Translations under genes and position numbers: made by a program | Assembly: GCA_036268875.1 (NCBI GenBank) | Contig: DATATI010000078.1 | Location: 1-40,006, forward strand | Length of the DNA stretch: 40,006 bases | Origin: Polyangia bacterium | GTDB lineage: Bacteria; Myxococcota_A; Polyangia; Fen-1088 | Reading direction: 5' to 3' | Shown here: positions 23,725 to 32,944 of the stretch, piece by piece | Position numbering within the stretch: position 1 is the first letter of the stretch | Layout: every line of letters begins with the position of its first letter | Notes under the pieces: generated by a model | Databases searched by the model: none | The model's input: only the letters and a program-made list of their open reading frames with translations | Told to the model about the DNA's origin: nothing

Positions 23725-23753
23725 TTGTCAACTGACGGCTACGAATCTAATCT
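23725..23753 (+). promoter_or_regulatory. glcDEF promoter, overlapping a divergent -35
   Basis: Plus strand: TTGTCA (23725-23730), a 17-base spacer, and TAATCT (23748-23753), a good sigma70 match 15 bases before the glcD ATG. On the minus strand TTGACA (23726-23731) overlaps the same -35, with TAATGC 18 bases further (23702-23707) serving the FAH-larA-SDR operon. The overlap suggests coordinated or mutually exclusive use. Confidence 0.55.
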
Positions 23754-23768
23754 CCCGGGCGCGGGGCC

Positions 23769-25289
23769 ATGAAACAACGAACCAGCCACACCGTTCTGCC
23801 AGCATGGTCCAGCGGTCAGACCATGCCGGCGGATGGTCCGACAGACGAGCGAGGGGCCGCCAACCGCCGCGCGCTGCTGGCCGACCTGCGCGCGTTGTTG
23901 CCCGCCGAACGACTGTTGATCGAGAACGAAGATCTCTTCGCCTACGAATGCGACGCGCAGACCACCGATCGCGGAACGCCGCTGGCCATCGTCTTTCCCG
24001 AAACCACCGCCGAGGTGTCCGCGGTGGTGAAGGCCTGCGCGCGCCGAGGCATTCCTTTCCTGCCGCGCGGGGCGGGCACCGGTCTGTCGGGCGGCGCGGT
24101 GGCGATCGGCAGCGTGGTGATCTCGCTTGTGCGCATCAATCAAATCATTGAAGTGGACGCGGCCAATCGCCAAGCCTGGGTCGGACCGGGCGTGGTCAAC
24201 GCGCACCTGTCACGCGCGGTGGCCGCGCTGGGCTTGCACTACGCGCCTGATCCGTCCAGCCAGAACGCCTGCACCATCGGCGGCAATGTCGCGGAAAATT
24301 CCGGCGGGCCGCACACGCTGAAGTACGGCGTCACCACCAATCACATCTTGGCCCTGGAGGTGGTGCTGCCAGACGGTGAAGTGACAATGCTGGGCAGCCG
24401 GGTGGCGGACCCGCCCGGGTACGATCTGGTGTCGGCGTTCGTCGGCTCGGAAGGAACGTTCGGGCTGGCGACGAAGATTCTGGTCCGCCTGACGCCCAAT
24501 CCGGAAGGCGTGAAGACCGCGCTGGCGGTTTTTACCACCGTCAACGACGCCAGCCGCGCCGTCACGGAGATCCTGGCCCGCGGGATCACGCCCGCCGCCA
24601 TCGAGATGATCGACCAGGTCACCTTGCGCGCTGTCGAGGCGTTCATTCACGCCGGCTTTCCCCTGGACGCGGCGGCCGTGCTGCTGGTCGAGGTGGATGG
24701 GTTCCTGGACGATCTGGATGAACAGGCGGCGCGCGTGGTAGACGCCTGTCGGGCGATGGGCGCGCGCGACGTGCGCCTGGCGAAAGACGATGCCGAACGG
24801 TTGAAGCTGTGGAAGGGACGCAAACAGGCGTTCGGCGCGCTGGGCCGCGTGGCGCCGAATTACTACACCCACGACGGCGTCATCCCGCGATCAAAGCTGC
24901 CCGAGGTGCTGGACGAGATCTTTCGAATCGCCGCTGTCCACCGCGTGCTGATCGCCAACGTCTTTCACGCCGGCGACGGCAACCTGCACCCGGTGATCTT
25001 GTTTGACGAGCGCGAACCCGACGTCATCGATCGCGTGCGCGCCGCCAGCGACGCCATCTTGCGTCTGGTGATCCGGGTGGGTGGCGCGCTGTCCGGCGAA
25101 CACGGCATCGGCTGCGAGAAGATCGACTACATGGATCTGCTCTTCTCCGAGGAGGATCTGGCCCAGTTTCGCCGCCTGCGCGCGGTGTTCAATCCGACCG
25201 GGCTTTGCAATCCCGACAAGGTCATCCCGGCGCCGGGACGCTGCGTGGAGCTGGGCGCGGGCGCCACCGCGCGGCCGGTGGGCGCATGA
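23769..25289 (+). CDS. glcD: FAD-linked oxidase subunit GlcD (glycolate/D-lactate dehydrogenase)
   Basis: 506 residues. The VAO-type FAD domain includes IVFPETTAEVSAVVKAC, RGAGTGLSGGA (101-110), GGNVAENSGGPHTLKYGVT and AFVGSEGTFGLATKI. The C-terminal substrate domain holds HAGDGNLHP, SGEHGIG and FNPTGLCNPDK, typical of GlcD/D-lactate dehydrogenases. It oxidises 2-hydroxyacids (glycolate or D-lactate) with electrons passed through GlcE/GlcF to the membrane quinone pool. ATG at 23769; a later ATG at 23823 is possible, since the first ~20 residues are not conserved-looking. Its stop overlaps the glcE ATG (ATGA). Divergent from a LarA-type racemase gene, which favours D-lactate as substrate. Confidence 0.93.
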   Translation: MKQRTSHTVLPAWSSGQTMPADGPTDERGAANRRALLADLRALLPAERLLIENEDLFAYECDAQTTDRGTPLAIVFPETTAEVSAVVKACARRGIPFLPRGAGTGLSGGAVAIGSVVISLVRINQIIEVDAANRQAWVGPGVVNAHLSRAVAALGLHYAPDPSSQNACTIGGNVAENSGGPHTLKYGVTTNHILALEVVLPDGEVTMLGSRVADPPGYDLVSAFVGSEGTFGLATKILVRLTPNPEGVKTALAVFTTVNDASRAVTEILARGITPAAIEMIDQVTLRAVEAFIHAGFPLDAAAVLLVEVDGFLDDLDEQAARVVDACRAMGARDVRLAKDDAERLKLWKGRKQAFGALGRVAPNYYTHDGVIPRSKLPEVLDEIFRIAAVHRVLIANVFHAGDGNLHPVILFDEREPDVIDRVRAASDAILRLVIRVGGALSGEHGIGCEKIDYMDLLFSEEDLAQFRRLRAVFNPTGLCNPDKVIPAPGRCVELGAGATARPVGA

Positions 25290-26524
25290 CGAACGCGGGG
25301 CCGACGCTGGCGTCACCGACGTCGGAGGCCACGCTGTGCGAGACGCTGGCGGCGATGGCCAGCGCTGGCAGCGCCGTGACCTGCGAGGGCAGCGGCACCA
25401 AACGCCACCACGGCCCGACGGCGCCGGCCAGCGCGGCACGCGTGATCAGCTTGCGCGGTCTCGATGCGCTGACCGCCTACGAACCAAACGATCTGGTGGT
25501 GACGGCACAGGCGGGCATGCGGCTCGGGGATCTGCAGCGCCACCTGGCGGCGCGCCACCAGTGGCTGCCCATCGATCCGCCGTACGCCGAAGCCACGCTG
25601 GGCGGAATCCTGGCCACCAACAGCGCCGGGCCTCGCCGCCTGGGATACGGCACGATCAAGGATTACATCCTGGGCCTGCGCACCGCGAACGCCGCCGGCG
25701 TGATCACCAAGAGCGGTGGGCGGGTGGTGAAGAACGTGACCGGGTATGATCTGCACCGGCTGCACATCGGCGCCTTCGGGACCCTGGGCGTGCTGGTCGA
25801 GGTGAGCCTGAAAGTCGTTCCCCGGCCCGACGTGGTGGCCGCGGTGGTGATGGGATTCGCCGATCGCGGGCGGGCGCATCAGCGGCTGCTGGAGCTGGCG
25901 ACGTCGCGCCTGCACCCGGCGGCGCTGGAGGTTTACGACGGCGTCGCTGCGGCCGCTTTGCGACGGACGCGGGCGGATCTGCCCGCCGGTGAGGCGCTGG
26001 CCATCGTCGGCGTGGAAGGAACGCGCCCGGTGTTCGAGCGGCACCTGCGCGATCTGAACCTGGGGACGCTGCCACCGTCGGCGGGCGCGCTGCTGGAAGG
26101 GTCGGCTGTCGAGGCACTGTGGACCGCGGTGCAAGACCTGCGCGCGCTGCTATCAGACGCCGTGGTGCTGCGCATCGGCGCCCTGCCCCAGGCGTTGCCG
26201 GTCCTGCTGGAGAAATTGGCCCTGGCACGCGCCGGTGCCGTCGGCGTGATGGCACACGTGGGAACCGGCATCGCGCGGGTGATCCTGCCGGCCGACGATC
26301 TGGCCGCCACCGCCACCCAGTTGCAGCAGCCAACCGCCATCGCCGCGCGCGCCGGTGGTTATGCCGTGGTCGAAAGCGCGCCGCTCGGTTTGCCGGGCCG
26401 CGCGCAGTTGCCGTGGCGGACCGCTGGAGCGCTGGCTGGGGACGGTCAGCCTTCGCTGGACCAGCGTCTGCGCCAGGCCTGGGATCCACAGCGCCGCCTT
26501 AACCCTGGTCGGATGGCCTCATGA
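25286..26524 (+). CDS. glcE: FAD-binding subunit GlcE
   Basis: 412 residues. Short FAD-binding half related to GlcD: CEGSGTKRHHG, YEPNDLVVTAQAGMRLGDLQ, LPIDPPYAEATLGGILATNS, GPRRLGYGTIKDYILGL and VVKNVTGYDLHRLHIGAFGT. The C-terminal half is degenerate and variable, as is usual in GlcE, ending DPQRRLNPGRM. Works with GlcD and GlcF as the glycolate/D-lactate oxidase complex. Starts at the ATG overlapping the glcD stop (25286-25289), and its own stop overlaps glcF (26521-26524), so the three are translationally coupled. Confidence 0.92.
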   Translation: MTNAGPTLASPTSEATLCETLAAMASAGSAVTCEGSGTKRHHGPTAPASAARVISLRGLDALTAYEPNDLVVTAQAGMRLGDLQRHLAARHQWLPIDPPYAEATLGGILATNSAGPRRLGYGTIKDYILGLRTANAAGVITKSGGRVVKNVTGYDLHRLHIGAFGTLGVLVEVSLKVVPRPDVVAAVVMGFADRGRAHQRLLELATSRLHPAALEVYDGVAAAALRRTRADLPAGEALAIVGVEGTRPVFERHLRDLNLGTLPPSAGALLEGSAVEALWTAVQDLRALLSDAVVLRIGALPQALPVLLEKLALARAGAVGVMAHVGTGIARVILPADDLAATATQLQQPTAIAARAGGYAVVESAPLGLPGRAQLPWRTAGALAGDGQPSLDQRLRQAWDPQRRLNPGRMAS

Positions 26525-27864
26525 GCGGCAGCGCCGATCCGCCACCCGACAAACGCCAGGCCGAAGGCTGGCCGGCGTTCGAGACCATCGCCGCCTGCGT
26601 GCACTGCGGCCTGTGCCTGGAGGCCTGTCCGACCTACCGCGAGCTGCGGGTGGAGATGGATTCGCCGCGCGGACGCATCTATCTGATGAAAGGACTGCGC
26701 CAGCAGACCATCGCTCCGACGCCGACGGTGCTGCGCCATCTTGACCAATGTCTCGACTGTCGCGCCTGCGAGACGGCGTGTCCGTCGGGCGTGCAATACG
26801 CGCACATTCTGGAGAAGACACGCACGGCGCTGCAACCAGCGCGGCCGCTGTCGCCGACGGGGCGCTTCGTGCGCTGGTTTGTCTTCGCCGCATTGCTGCC
26901 GTTTCGTGGTGTGCAACGGCTGTCGTTCAAGCTCCTGTGGCTGCAACAGGCGCTGGGATTTTCGCGCCTGGGCGCCTGGCTGGGGCGGCGCGGACTTCTG
27001 CCCGGGCGGCTGTCGGCGGCCGCCACGCAGGCGCCGGAGATCCCGTGGCGTTCGTTCCGCGATGCGGAGGCGGGCGCGCGCGACCCGAAACGACCCGGCG
27101 TGCTGTTTTTCGCGGCGCGCGGCCAGCGACGCGCCCAGGTCGCTTTTTTCACCGGCTGCCTGGCCGATCAATTGTTCGCCGACGTCAACGAAGCCACCGT
27201 GCGTGTGCTGACCGCAAACGGCTGCGACGTCGACGTCATCGCCGGCGAGCGCTGTTGTGGCGCCTTGCACATCCATAACGGCGCCCGCGACGACGCTCAA
27301 GCGTTGGCCCGCGCCAACATCGCCGCCTTCGCGGCCGCCAGCTACGACGCCATCGTCTCGAACGCCGCCGGCTGCAGCGCCGAGCTGCGACACTATGGCG
27401 CGCTGCTGGACGGCGCCGCCGACGCCGTCGCCTTCGGGGCCAAGATACGCGACATCAGCGAGTTCCTGTGCGCGCTGGGCCTGCGCCCGCCGCGCGCGAA
27501 TGGACCCTCGCAGGCGGTGAAGGTCGCCTACGACGAGCCCTGTCATCTCTTGCACGCCCAGAAGATCAGCAATCCGCCCAAGCAATTGCTGCGCGCCATT
27601 CCTGGCGTCACGCTGGTGCCGCTGGAAGACGCCGACACCTGCTGCGGAAGCGCCGGGGTCTATTCGCTGCTGCAACCCGCGCTGTCGTCACGCATTGCCG
27701 CAAAAAAAATCGACGCCATCAAACGCAGCGGCGCCACCGTCGTGGCCACCGGCAACCCAGGCTGCCTGCTGCAGATCCGCAACGGCGTCAAAGACGCCGG
27801 CCTGGCCATTACCGTCGTCCACCCGATCCAACTGCTGGCCGACGCGTACGACGCGACGTCTTAG
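26521..27864 (+). CDS. glcF: Iron-sulfur subunit GlcF
   Basis: 447 residues. Two [4Fe-4S] ferredoxin motifs: CVHCGLCLEACP (C26, C29, C32, C36) and CLDCRACETACP (C77, C80, C83, C87). Two CCG domains follow: CCGALHIHNGAR with DEPCHLLHAQKI, and CCGSAGVYSLLQP near the C-terminus. GlcF passes electrons from the FAD subunits to the quinone pool and is membrane-associated without clear helices of its own. Last gene of the glcDEF operon; its stop abuts the stop of the convergent ferredoxin gene, with no room for a terminator between them, so transcripts probably run antisense into each other. Confidence 0.94.
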   Translation: MSGSADPPPDKRQAEGWPAFETIAACVHCGLCLEACPTYRELRVEMDSPRGRIYLMKGLRQQTIAPTPTVLRHLDQCLDCRACETACPSGVQYAHILEKTRTALQPARPLSPTGRFVRWFVFAALLPFRGVQRLSFKLLWLQQALGFSRLGAWLGRRGLLPGRLSAAATQAPEIPWRSFRDAEAGARDPKRPGVLFFAARGQRRAQVAFFTGCLADQLFADVNEATVRVLTANGCDVDVIAGERCCGALHIHNGARDDAQALARANIAAFAAASYDAIVSNAAGCSAELRHYGALLDGAADAVAFGAKIRDISEFLCALGLRPPRANGPSQAVKVAYDEPCHLLHAQKISNPPKQLLRAIPGVTLVPLEDADTCCGSAGVYSLLQPALSSRIAAKKIDAIKRSGATVVATGNPGCLLQIRNGVKDAGLAITVVHPIQLLADAYDATS

Positions 27865-28227
27865 TCACGAACCGCCGGCGCGTTTCAGCGCCTCGCGCAA
27901 TTCGGGGTGTTCATCCAGATATGCCTTGCGGCTCTCGCGGGTGATCTCGGCGACGATGGTGCTGTCGCGCAGGATCTTCGACTGGCAACCGAGACGCGAG
28001 TTCGCCCGCACGTCGAAGGCCTTGTCCATGATGTCTTCTTCGCGCTCGCTGGCCGGCGACAGATCGGCCAGGCCCTCCTTGACGTAGACGTGGCAAGTTG
28101 AACAGCCGCACACGCCGCCGCAAGCCGAGCCCACCTGCGCGTGGGCTTTGTTCGACGCTTCCAAAATGGTGGTGCCGACCGGCACGTCGATCTCGATTCC
28201 GTCGGGTTCGAATTTCACCTTGGCCAT
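27865..28227 (-). CDS. fdx: [2Fe-2S] ferredoxin, Isc type
   Basis: 120 residues from the ATG at 28227. Adrenodoxin-type fold with cluster ligands C36-x5-C42-x2-C45 (ACGGVCGCSTCHVYV) and C81 (RLGCQSK). The MDKAFDVRANSRLGCQ segment is characteristic of Isc ferredoxins, which supply electrons to IscS/IscU during cluster assembly. It has an extra cysteine (C40), and a C-terminal extension (~20 residues, RKAYLDEHPELREALKRAGG) beyond the usual ~110. Last gene of the isc operon, 4 bases after hscA, converging without gap on glcF. Confidence 0.94.
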   Translation of the reverse strand: MAKVKFEPDGIEIDVPVGTTILEASNKAHAQVGSACGGVCGCSTCHVYVKEGLADLSPASEREEDIMDKAFDVRANSRLGCQSKILRDSTIVAEITRESRKAYLDEHPELREALKRAGGS

Positions 28228-28231
28228 GTCG

Positions 28232-30226
28232 TCATCCGTGCGAATGGCCGGGGCCGCCGTGGCCGTGCGCTTCCATGCGCGCGGCGAGCTCCGTCTTCGG
28301 CGCGGTCTCCGCCACCTTCGCTTCGACAGCGGCGACGGTCTGGCCGCGCAGACCGGCATCAAGCGCCCGGTTCATCCGCCGCGCGGCAAAATCCTTTGAC
28401 GCCCGATCCAAACCTTCGACGGCGGCGCGGATGGCCAGATGGTCGGTGCCGGCCTTGGCCGCGGTCAGAACCTGCAACGCCGCGGCGATCCCCGCCCGAT
28501 CGCCGTCGGTGAGCAACTCGGGCGAGTCGGCCAGGGCCACGCGCGCCGCCGACGCGATCCGTTCGGCCTCGATGCGCTGTTCGGCCAAAAGGCGCGTTTT
28601 CACGTCCTCCTCGGCGTGCTGGAACGAATCCAGCAGCATCCGCTCGACCTCCTCGTCGGTCAGGCCGTAACTCGGTTTGATCTGCACCGCGGTTTCCTTG
28701 CCGGTGGTCTGTTCGCGCGCCGACACCCGCAAAAGACCGTCGGCGTCGACCAGGAAGGTGATCTCCAGTCGCGCCATTCCCGCCGGCATGGGCGGAATCC
28801 CGGTCAGCGAAAACCGGGCCAGCGATCGACACTCGGCGACCATCTCGCGCTCGCCTTGCACGACGTGCAGATCAAAGCCGGTCTGCTTGTCGGCGAACGT
28901 GGTGAAGGTCTGGGTGGCGCCGCAGGGAATGGTGGAATTGCGCGGGATCAATTTCTCCACCACTCCACCCATGGTCTCGAGGCCCAGCGACAGCGGCACC
29001 ACGTCGAGCAGCAACACGTCGTCGGTGGCGCGCCCGCCGGCCAGGATCTCCGCCTGCACCGCCGCGCCCAGCGCCACCACTTGATCGGGATCAATGTCGG
29101 TCAGCGGACGCTGGCCGAATAGCCCCTCGACAAATCGCTGCACCAATGGCATGCGCGTGGCCCCACCGACGAGGATCACCCCCGACAGCGCGGACGGCTG
29201 AACGCCGGCATCCTTCAGCGCGCGCCGCACGGGCCCGGCACAGCGATCGAGCACCGGCTGCACCAGCGCTTCCATTTCATTGCGGCCTAACGACAACGTT
29301 CGTGGCGCTGCGCCCGACAAGGCGATCGAAACCGTGGTGGTGCCCGCCACCGTCAGCTCCTCCTTCGCGGCGCGAGCGGCATCCAGCACCCGGCGCGCCA
29401 ACATTCGATCGCCGCCGGCGTCGTCGGGCGCGCCCAGCGCCCGCAGAAATTTCTCGGCAATGGCCCGATCGAAATCGTCACCGCCGAGCGCCGAGTCACC
29501 GCCGGTGGCCTTCACCTCGAACACGCCGTCTTCCAGCTTGAGGATCGAAATGTCGAAGGTCCCGCCGCCCAGATCAAAAACCGCGAACGTCCCTTCCGCT
29601 TGCTTGTCCAGGCCATAGGCCAGAGCCGCCGCGGTCGGTTCGTTCAACAGGCGCAGCACCTCCAGCCCGGCCAGGCGGCCGGCGTCGCGGGTGGCCTGGC
29701 GCTGGCCGTCGTCGAAATACGCTGGCACGGTGATCACCGCGCCTTCCAGCTCGCCACCGAGCTGGGTCTCCGCCCGCTGGCGCAGCACCTTCAAGATCTC
29801 CGCCGACACTTCGATGGGCGTCACCGCACGTGCGCCACCGGCCACCTGAAAGCGCACCACCGGATCGCCGGCCGCGGCCGGGGCGAACTGATACGAAGTC
29901 AGCTTGCGCGTGGCCTCGCCGTCGTCCGGGCCGCGGCCCATGAACCGCTTGACCGAAGCGATGGTGTCCGCCGGATAAAGCGGCGCCAACCGATCGCGCG
30001 CCTCGCGCCCGGCGACGACGCTGCCGTCGGCGCCGAAGAAGACCACCGACGGAACGATCGCTTCGCCCCTGTCGCCATCCTCGCTCAGACACACCGGCTG
30101 TCCCGCCCGGACCACCGCCACCAGCGAGTTGGTGGTGCCGAGATCGATCCCGATCGCCCGCCCTTTGCACGCCTCTTTCACGCGCGATTCGCCCGGCTCG
30201 CTGATCTGAAACAGCGCCTCAACCAT
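28232..30226 (-). CDS. hscA: Fe-S assembly Hsp70 chaperone HscA
   Basis: 664 residues. Hsp70 ATPase domain: [61 protein letters not shown] and [13 protein letters not shown]. Substrate-binding domain: [11 protein letters not shown] with IPRNSTIPC. HscA uses ATP to help release clusters from IscU, recognising its LPPVK motif, with HscB as J-protein. The length is slightly above E. coli HscA because of an N-terminal ~22-residue lead and a His/Gly-rich tail ([13 protein letters not shown]) that could bind metal; the tail role is inference. The start overlaps hscB by 8 bases. Confidence 0.95.
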   Translation of the reverse strand: MVEALFQISEPGESRVKEACKGRAIGIDLGTTNSLVAVVRAGQPVCLSEDGDRGEAIVPSVVFFGADGSVVAGREARDRLAPLYPADTIASVKRFMGRGPDDGEATRKLTSYQFAPAAAGDPVVRFQVAGGARAVTPIEVSAEILKVLRQRAETQLGGELEGAVITVPAYFDDGQRQATRDAGRLAGLEVLRLLNEPTAAALAYGLDKQAEGTFAVFDLGGGTFDISILKLEDGVFEVKATGGDSALGGDDFDRAIAEKFLRALGAPDDAGGDRMLARRVLDAARAAKEELTVAGTTTVSIALSGAAPRTLSLGRNEMEALVQPVLDRCAGPVRRALKDAGVQPSALSGVILVGGATRMPLVQRFVEGLFGQRPLTDIDPDQVVALGAAVQAEILAGGRATDDVLLLDVVPLSLGLETMGGVVEKLIPRNSTIPCGATQTFTTFADKQTGFDLHVVQGEREMVAECRSLARFSLTGIPPMPAGMARLEITFLVDADGLLRVSAREQTTGKETAVQIKPSYGLTDEEVERMLLDSFQHAEEDVKTRLLAEQRIEAERIASAARVALADSPELLTDGDRAGIAAALQVLTAAKAGTDHLAIRAAVEGLDRASKDFAARRMNRALDAGLRGQTVAAVEAKVAETAPKTELAARMEAHGHGGPGHSHG

Positions 30227-30875
30227 GGGACGCGCCCTCCGCTTGCGCGGCCACCGATTCGTCGTGCACCGCCACCTCGTCGAGAAAACGCCGGTAATAA
30301 CGGACCGCCACCAGTTCGCCCGACGCGGCCGCCTGCGCTTCCGTCGACGGCAGTGTCGCGCCAGACAGCAACGTCGCCACCCGATTCATCGCCTCCTCAG
30401 CGCGCGCGCGCATGGTCTGGGCCATCGCTTGCACCTTGGCGTCGTCCCCTTCCAGACGCGCCTCGCCCAGCTCCTGCCGCAGCTCCAAGATCTCCACCAG
30501 CAGCGCGGGCGGCGCCGTCTCCGGCTTGCTTTTGCCCGCCGTCAGCAACTGCAGCAAATACTCCGCGCGGCGGACGGGATCTTTCAGGGCCCGCCACGCT
30601 TCGTTCAACTGAACGCTGCGACCCAGCGACGCCCGCCGGGCCCGCGCGTCCGCCCGCGCGAAGCGATCCGGGTGCAGCTTGCGGGTCAGCTCGCGGTAAC
30701 GCTGCTCCAGCACAGCGAGATCAACGTCAAAGCGGCGCTCGACGCCCATCACCGAAAAAAAGTCCGCCCCGGGATCAGCCGGCTGCAACGCCCCGCAGTG
30801 CGCGCACTCCATGCCGCCCCCGGCGGCCTTTTCACAAGACCAGCAAATCACCGCACCCTCTGTTTCGCTAGACAA
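30219..30875 (-). CDS. hscB: Fe-S assembly J-type co-chaperone HscB with zinc-ribbon N-terminus
   Basis: 218 residues. An N-terminal CxxC pair (C11-W-S-C14 and C24-A-H-C27) suggests a zinc ribbon, as in human HSCB and unlike E. coli HscB. The J domain follows with [18 protein letters not shown] at 68-70 (KLHPDRF) and [19 protein letters not shown]. The C-terminal three-helix domain (~125-215) binds IscU. Stimulates HscA ATPase. The start ATG at 30875 lies 31 bases after the iscA stop, and the end overlaps hscA by 8 bases. The extra metal-binding module is the notable feature. Confidence 0.93.
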   Translation of the reverse strand: MSSETEGAVICWSCEKAAGGGMECAHCGALQPADPGADFFSVMGVERRFDVDLAVLEQRYRELTRKLHPDRFARADARARRASLGRSVQLNEAWRALKDPVRRAEYLLQLLTAGKSKPETAPPALLVEILELRQELGEARLEGDDAKVQAMAQTMRARAEEAMNRVATLLSGATLPSTEAQAAASGELVAVRYYRRFLDEVAVHDESVAAQAEGASHG

Positions 30876-30906
30876 CCAAGGCGGAGCAACGAACCATCGC
30901 CGCCGC

Positions 30907-31242
30907 CTAGAACTGCACGCTTTCCCCGCAACCGCAGGTGCCCTTGACGTTGGGGTTGGTGAACTTGAACCCGCGCGCCATCATCGACGTGGCGTACTCC
31001 AGCGTCGATCCGTCCAGGAACACAAAGCTCTTCGGGTCAATGAACACCCGCACCTTGCCGTCTTCGAACGACAGGACTTTGTCTTCCGGACGCGGCTCGT
31101 TGTCGGCCCATTCGAAGAGATACGAAAAACCGGTGCAGCCGCCGCCGCGAATGCCGACGCGCAAACCCTTGGGCGCGCTGGCGCGCCCTTCGGCCGCTTT
31201 TCGAATCGCCACGATGGCGCGCTCTGTGACTGCGATGGCCAT
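30907..31242 (-). CDS. iscA: A-type Fe-S carrier IscA
   Basis: 111 residues, HesB/IscA fold. Conserved cysteines C36 (IRGGGCTGFSYLF), C103 and C105 (GTCGCGESVQF). LRVGIRGGGCTGFSY and FKFTNPNVKGTCGCGES are family signatures. IscA accepts or transfers Fe-S clusters or iron between the IscU scaffold and target proteins. Located 13 bases after iscU in the standard isc order. Normal length with no anomalies. Confidence 0.95.
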   Translation of the reverse strand: MAIAVTERAIVAIRKAAEGRASAPKGLRVGIRGGGCTGFSYLFEWADNEPRPEDKVLSFEDGKVRVFIDPKSFVFLDGSTLEYATSMMARGFKFTNPNVKGTCGCGESVQF

Positions 31243-31255
31243 GACCCGGGCTCCG

Positions 31256-31666
31256 TTAGACCGCCGATTCCGTCTTGCCGGCGCGCGCCGCCCGCTTGGC
31301 CTTGTAGTCGGCGATGGCGCCCTTGATGGCGTCCTCCGCCAGCACCGAGCAGTGGATCTTCACCGGCGGTAGATTCAATTCCTCGACGATCTGCGTGTTC
31401 TTGATGGCCATCGCTTGATCGATGGTCATGCCCTTGACCCATTCGGTGGCCAGCGACGACGAGGCGATAGCCGACCCGCAGCCGAAGGTCTTGAACTTGG
31501 CGTCCTCGATGACGCCTTCATCGCTGATCTTGAGCTGCAGCTTCATCACGTCGCCGCACGCCGGCGCGCCGACCAGGCCGGTCCCGACGCTGGGATCGTT
31601 CTTGTCAAAGCTGCCCACGTTGCGGGGGTTCTCGTAATGCTCCAGGACTTTTTCGCTATACGCCAT
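31256..31666 (-). CDS. iscU: Fe-S cluster scaffold IscU
   Basis: 136 residues. Cluster ligands C37 (GAPACGDVMKL), D39, C63 (FGCGSAIASSS), H105 and C106 (IHCSVLAEDAI). The HscA recognition motif LPPVK is intact (99-103), which fits with hscA/hscB in the same operon. Receives persulfide sulfur from IscS and iron to assemble [2Fe-2S]/[4Fe-4S] clusters. 27 bases after iscS. Full length with a basic C-terminal tail (KAKRAARAGKTESAV). Confidence 0.96.
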   Translation of the reverse strand: MAYSEKVLEHYENPRNVGSFDKNDPSVGTGLVGAPACGDVMKLQLKISDEGVIEDAKFKTFGCGSAIASSSLATEWVKGMTIDQAMAIKNTQIVEELNLPPVKIHCSVLAEDAIKGAIADYKAKRAARAGKTESAV

Positions 31667-31693
31667 GACCGTTGCTCTCTTTCTGGGGCCTTT

Positions 31694-32911
31694 TTAGTGG
31701 GCGGCCCACTGGATGCTCTTCAAATCGATGCCCGCCTGAGCCATCTCGTACAAAGGCGACAGCTCGCGCAGCTTGTTGATCTTGCCGACCACCAGATTGA
31801 TGACGTAGTCGACTTCCTCTTCGGTGTTGAACCGCCCGATGCCGAACCGGATCGAGGTGTGGGCCATCTCTTCTTCGACGCCCAGCGCCCGCAGCACGTA
31901 CGACGGCTCCAGCGACGCCGACGTGCAGGCCGAACCCGACGACACCGCCACGTCCTTCAGCGCCATCAGCATCGCCTCGCCTTCGACGTAGGCAAAACTG
32001 ATGTTCAGGTTTCCGGGCAGCCGGTGCTCCATCGATCCGTTGACGAACGTGTCGCCGACCTGCGACTGGATGCCCTTGCGCAGCCGCTCGCGCAGAGCCA
32101 GCGTGCGCGCTGCCTCGGTGGCCATCTCCAGCCGGCACAGCTCGGCGGCCTTGCCGAAGCCGACGATGCCGGGAACGTTCAAGGTGCCCGACCGCATGCC
32201 GCGCTCGTGGCCGCCACCGTCGATGATCGCCGTGATGCGCACGCGCGGCTTGCGCCGCACGTAAAGCGCGCCGATGCCCTTCGGCCCGTACATCTTGTGC
32301 GCCGACAGCGACGCCAGATCGGCGCGCGCGGCGTTCACGTCGAAAGGAATCTTGCCCACACCCTGGACCGCGTCGATGTGAAAGAGCGCGCCGCGTTCCT
32401 TCACCACCGCGCCGATCTCGTTCACCGGATTGACGGTCCCGATCTCGTTGTTGGCCAGCATGATCGAGACCAGGATGGTCTTGTCGGTCATCGCCGCCTT
32501 GATCGACGCGGGCGTCACCCGACCGTCTTCGGCGACCGGCACGTAGGTGACCTCGAAGCCTTCTTTTTCAAGACGCTTGCAGGTGTCCAGCACGGCCTTG
32601 TGCTCGGTCTGGGCGGTGACGATGTGATTGCCGCGGTCCTTGTGAAACTCGGCGGCGCCTTTGATGGCCAGGTTGTCGGACTCGGTGGCGCCCGACGTCC
32701 AGACGATCTCCTTGCCGACGGCGCCGATCAGCGCGGCCACTTGCTCGCGGGCATCGTCGACAGCCTTCTCGGCTGACCAACCAAAGCTGTGCGATCGGCT
32801 GGCGGCGTTGCCGAAGACCTCGCTGAAGTACGGAAGCATCGTTTCCAGCACGCGCGGGTCAACCGCGGTGGTGGCGTTGTTGTCCATGTAGATGGGAAGT
32901 TTGAGTGCCAT
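31694..32911 (-). CDS. iscS: Cysteine desulfurase IscS
   Basis: 405 residues, class V aminotransferase fold. PLP Lys K206 ([17 protein letters not shown]), H104 ([10 protein letters not shown]), D180 ([11 protein letters not shown]), and a long catalytic loop with C329 ([17 protein letters not shown]), marking a group I IscS/NifS enzyme. Converts cysteine to alanine and delivers persulfide to IscU. ATG at 32911, 33 bases after the MerR-type regulator stop. All catalytic residues present. Confidence 0.96.
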   Translation of the reverse strand: MALKLPIYMDNNATTAVDPRVLETMLPYFSEVFGNAASRSHSFGWSAEKAVDDAREQVAALIGAVGKEIVWTSGATESDNLAIKGAAEFHKDRGNHIVTAQTEHKAVLDTCKRLEKEGFEVTYVPVAEDGRVTPASIKAAMTDKTILVSIMLANNEIGTVNPVNEIGAVVKERGALFHIDAVQGVGKIPFDVNAARADLASLSAHKMYGPKGIGALYVRRKPRVRITAIIDGGGHERGMRSGTLNVPGIVGFGKAAELCRLEMATEAARTLALRERLRKGIQSQVGDTFVNGSMEHRLPGNLNISFAYVEGEAMLMALKDVAVSSGSACTSASLEPSYVLRALGVEEEMAHTSIRFGIGRFNTEEEVDYVINLVVGKINKLRELSPLYEMAQAGIDLKSIQWAAH

Positions 32912-32944
32912 GTGGTTATTGCCTTCGTCGTTTCGCCTGCGGGC

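Noticed and set aside
31415-32776. 450-codon plus-strand open frame across iscU/iscS
   Set aside because: Antisense to highly conserved isc genes, His/Arg/Asp-rich composition typical of shadow frames.
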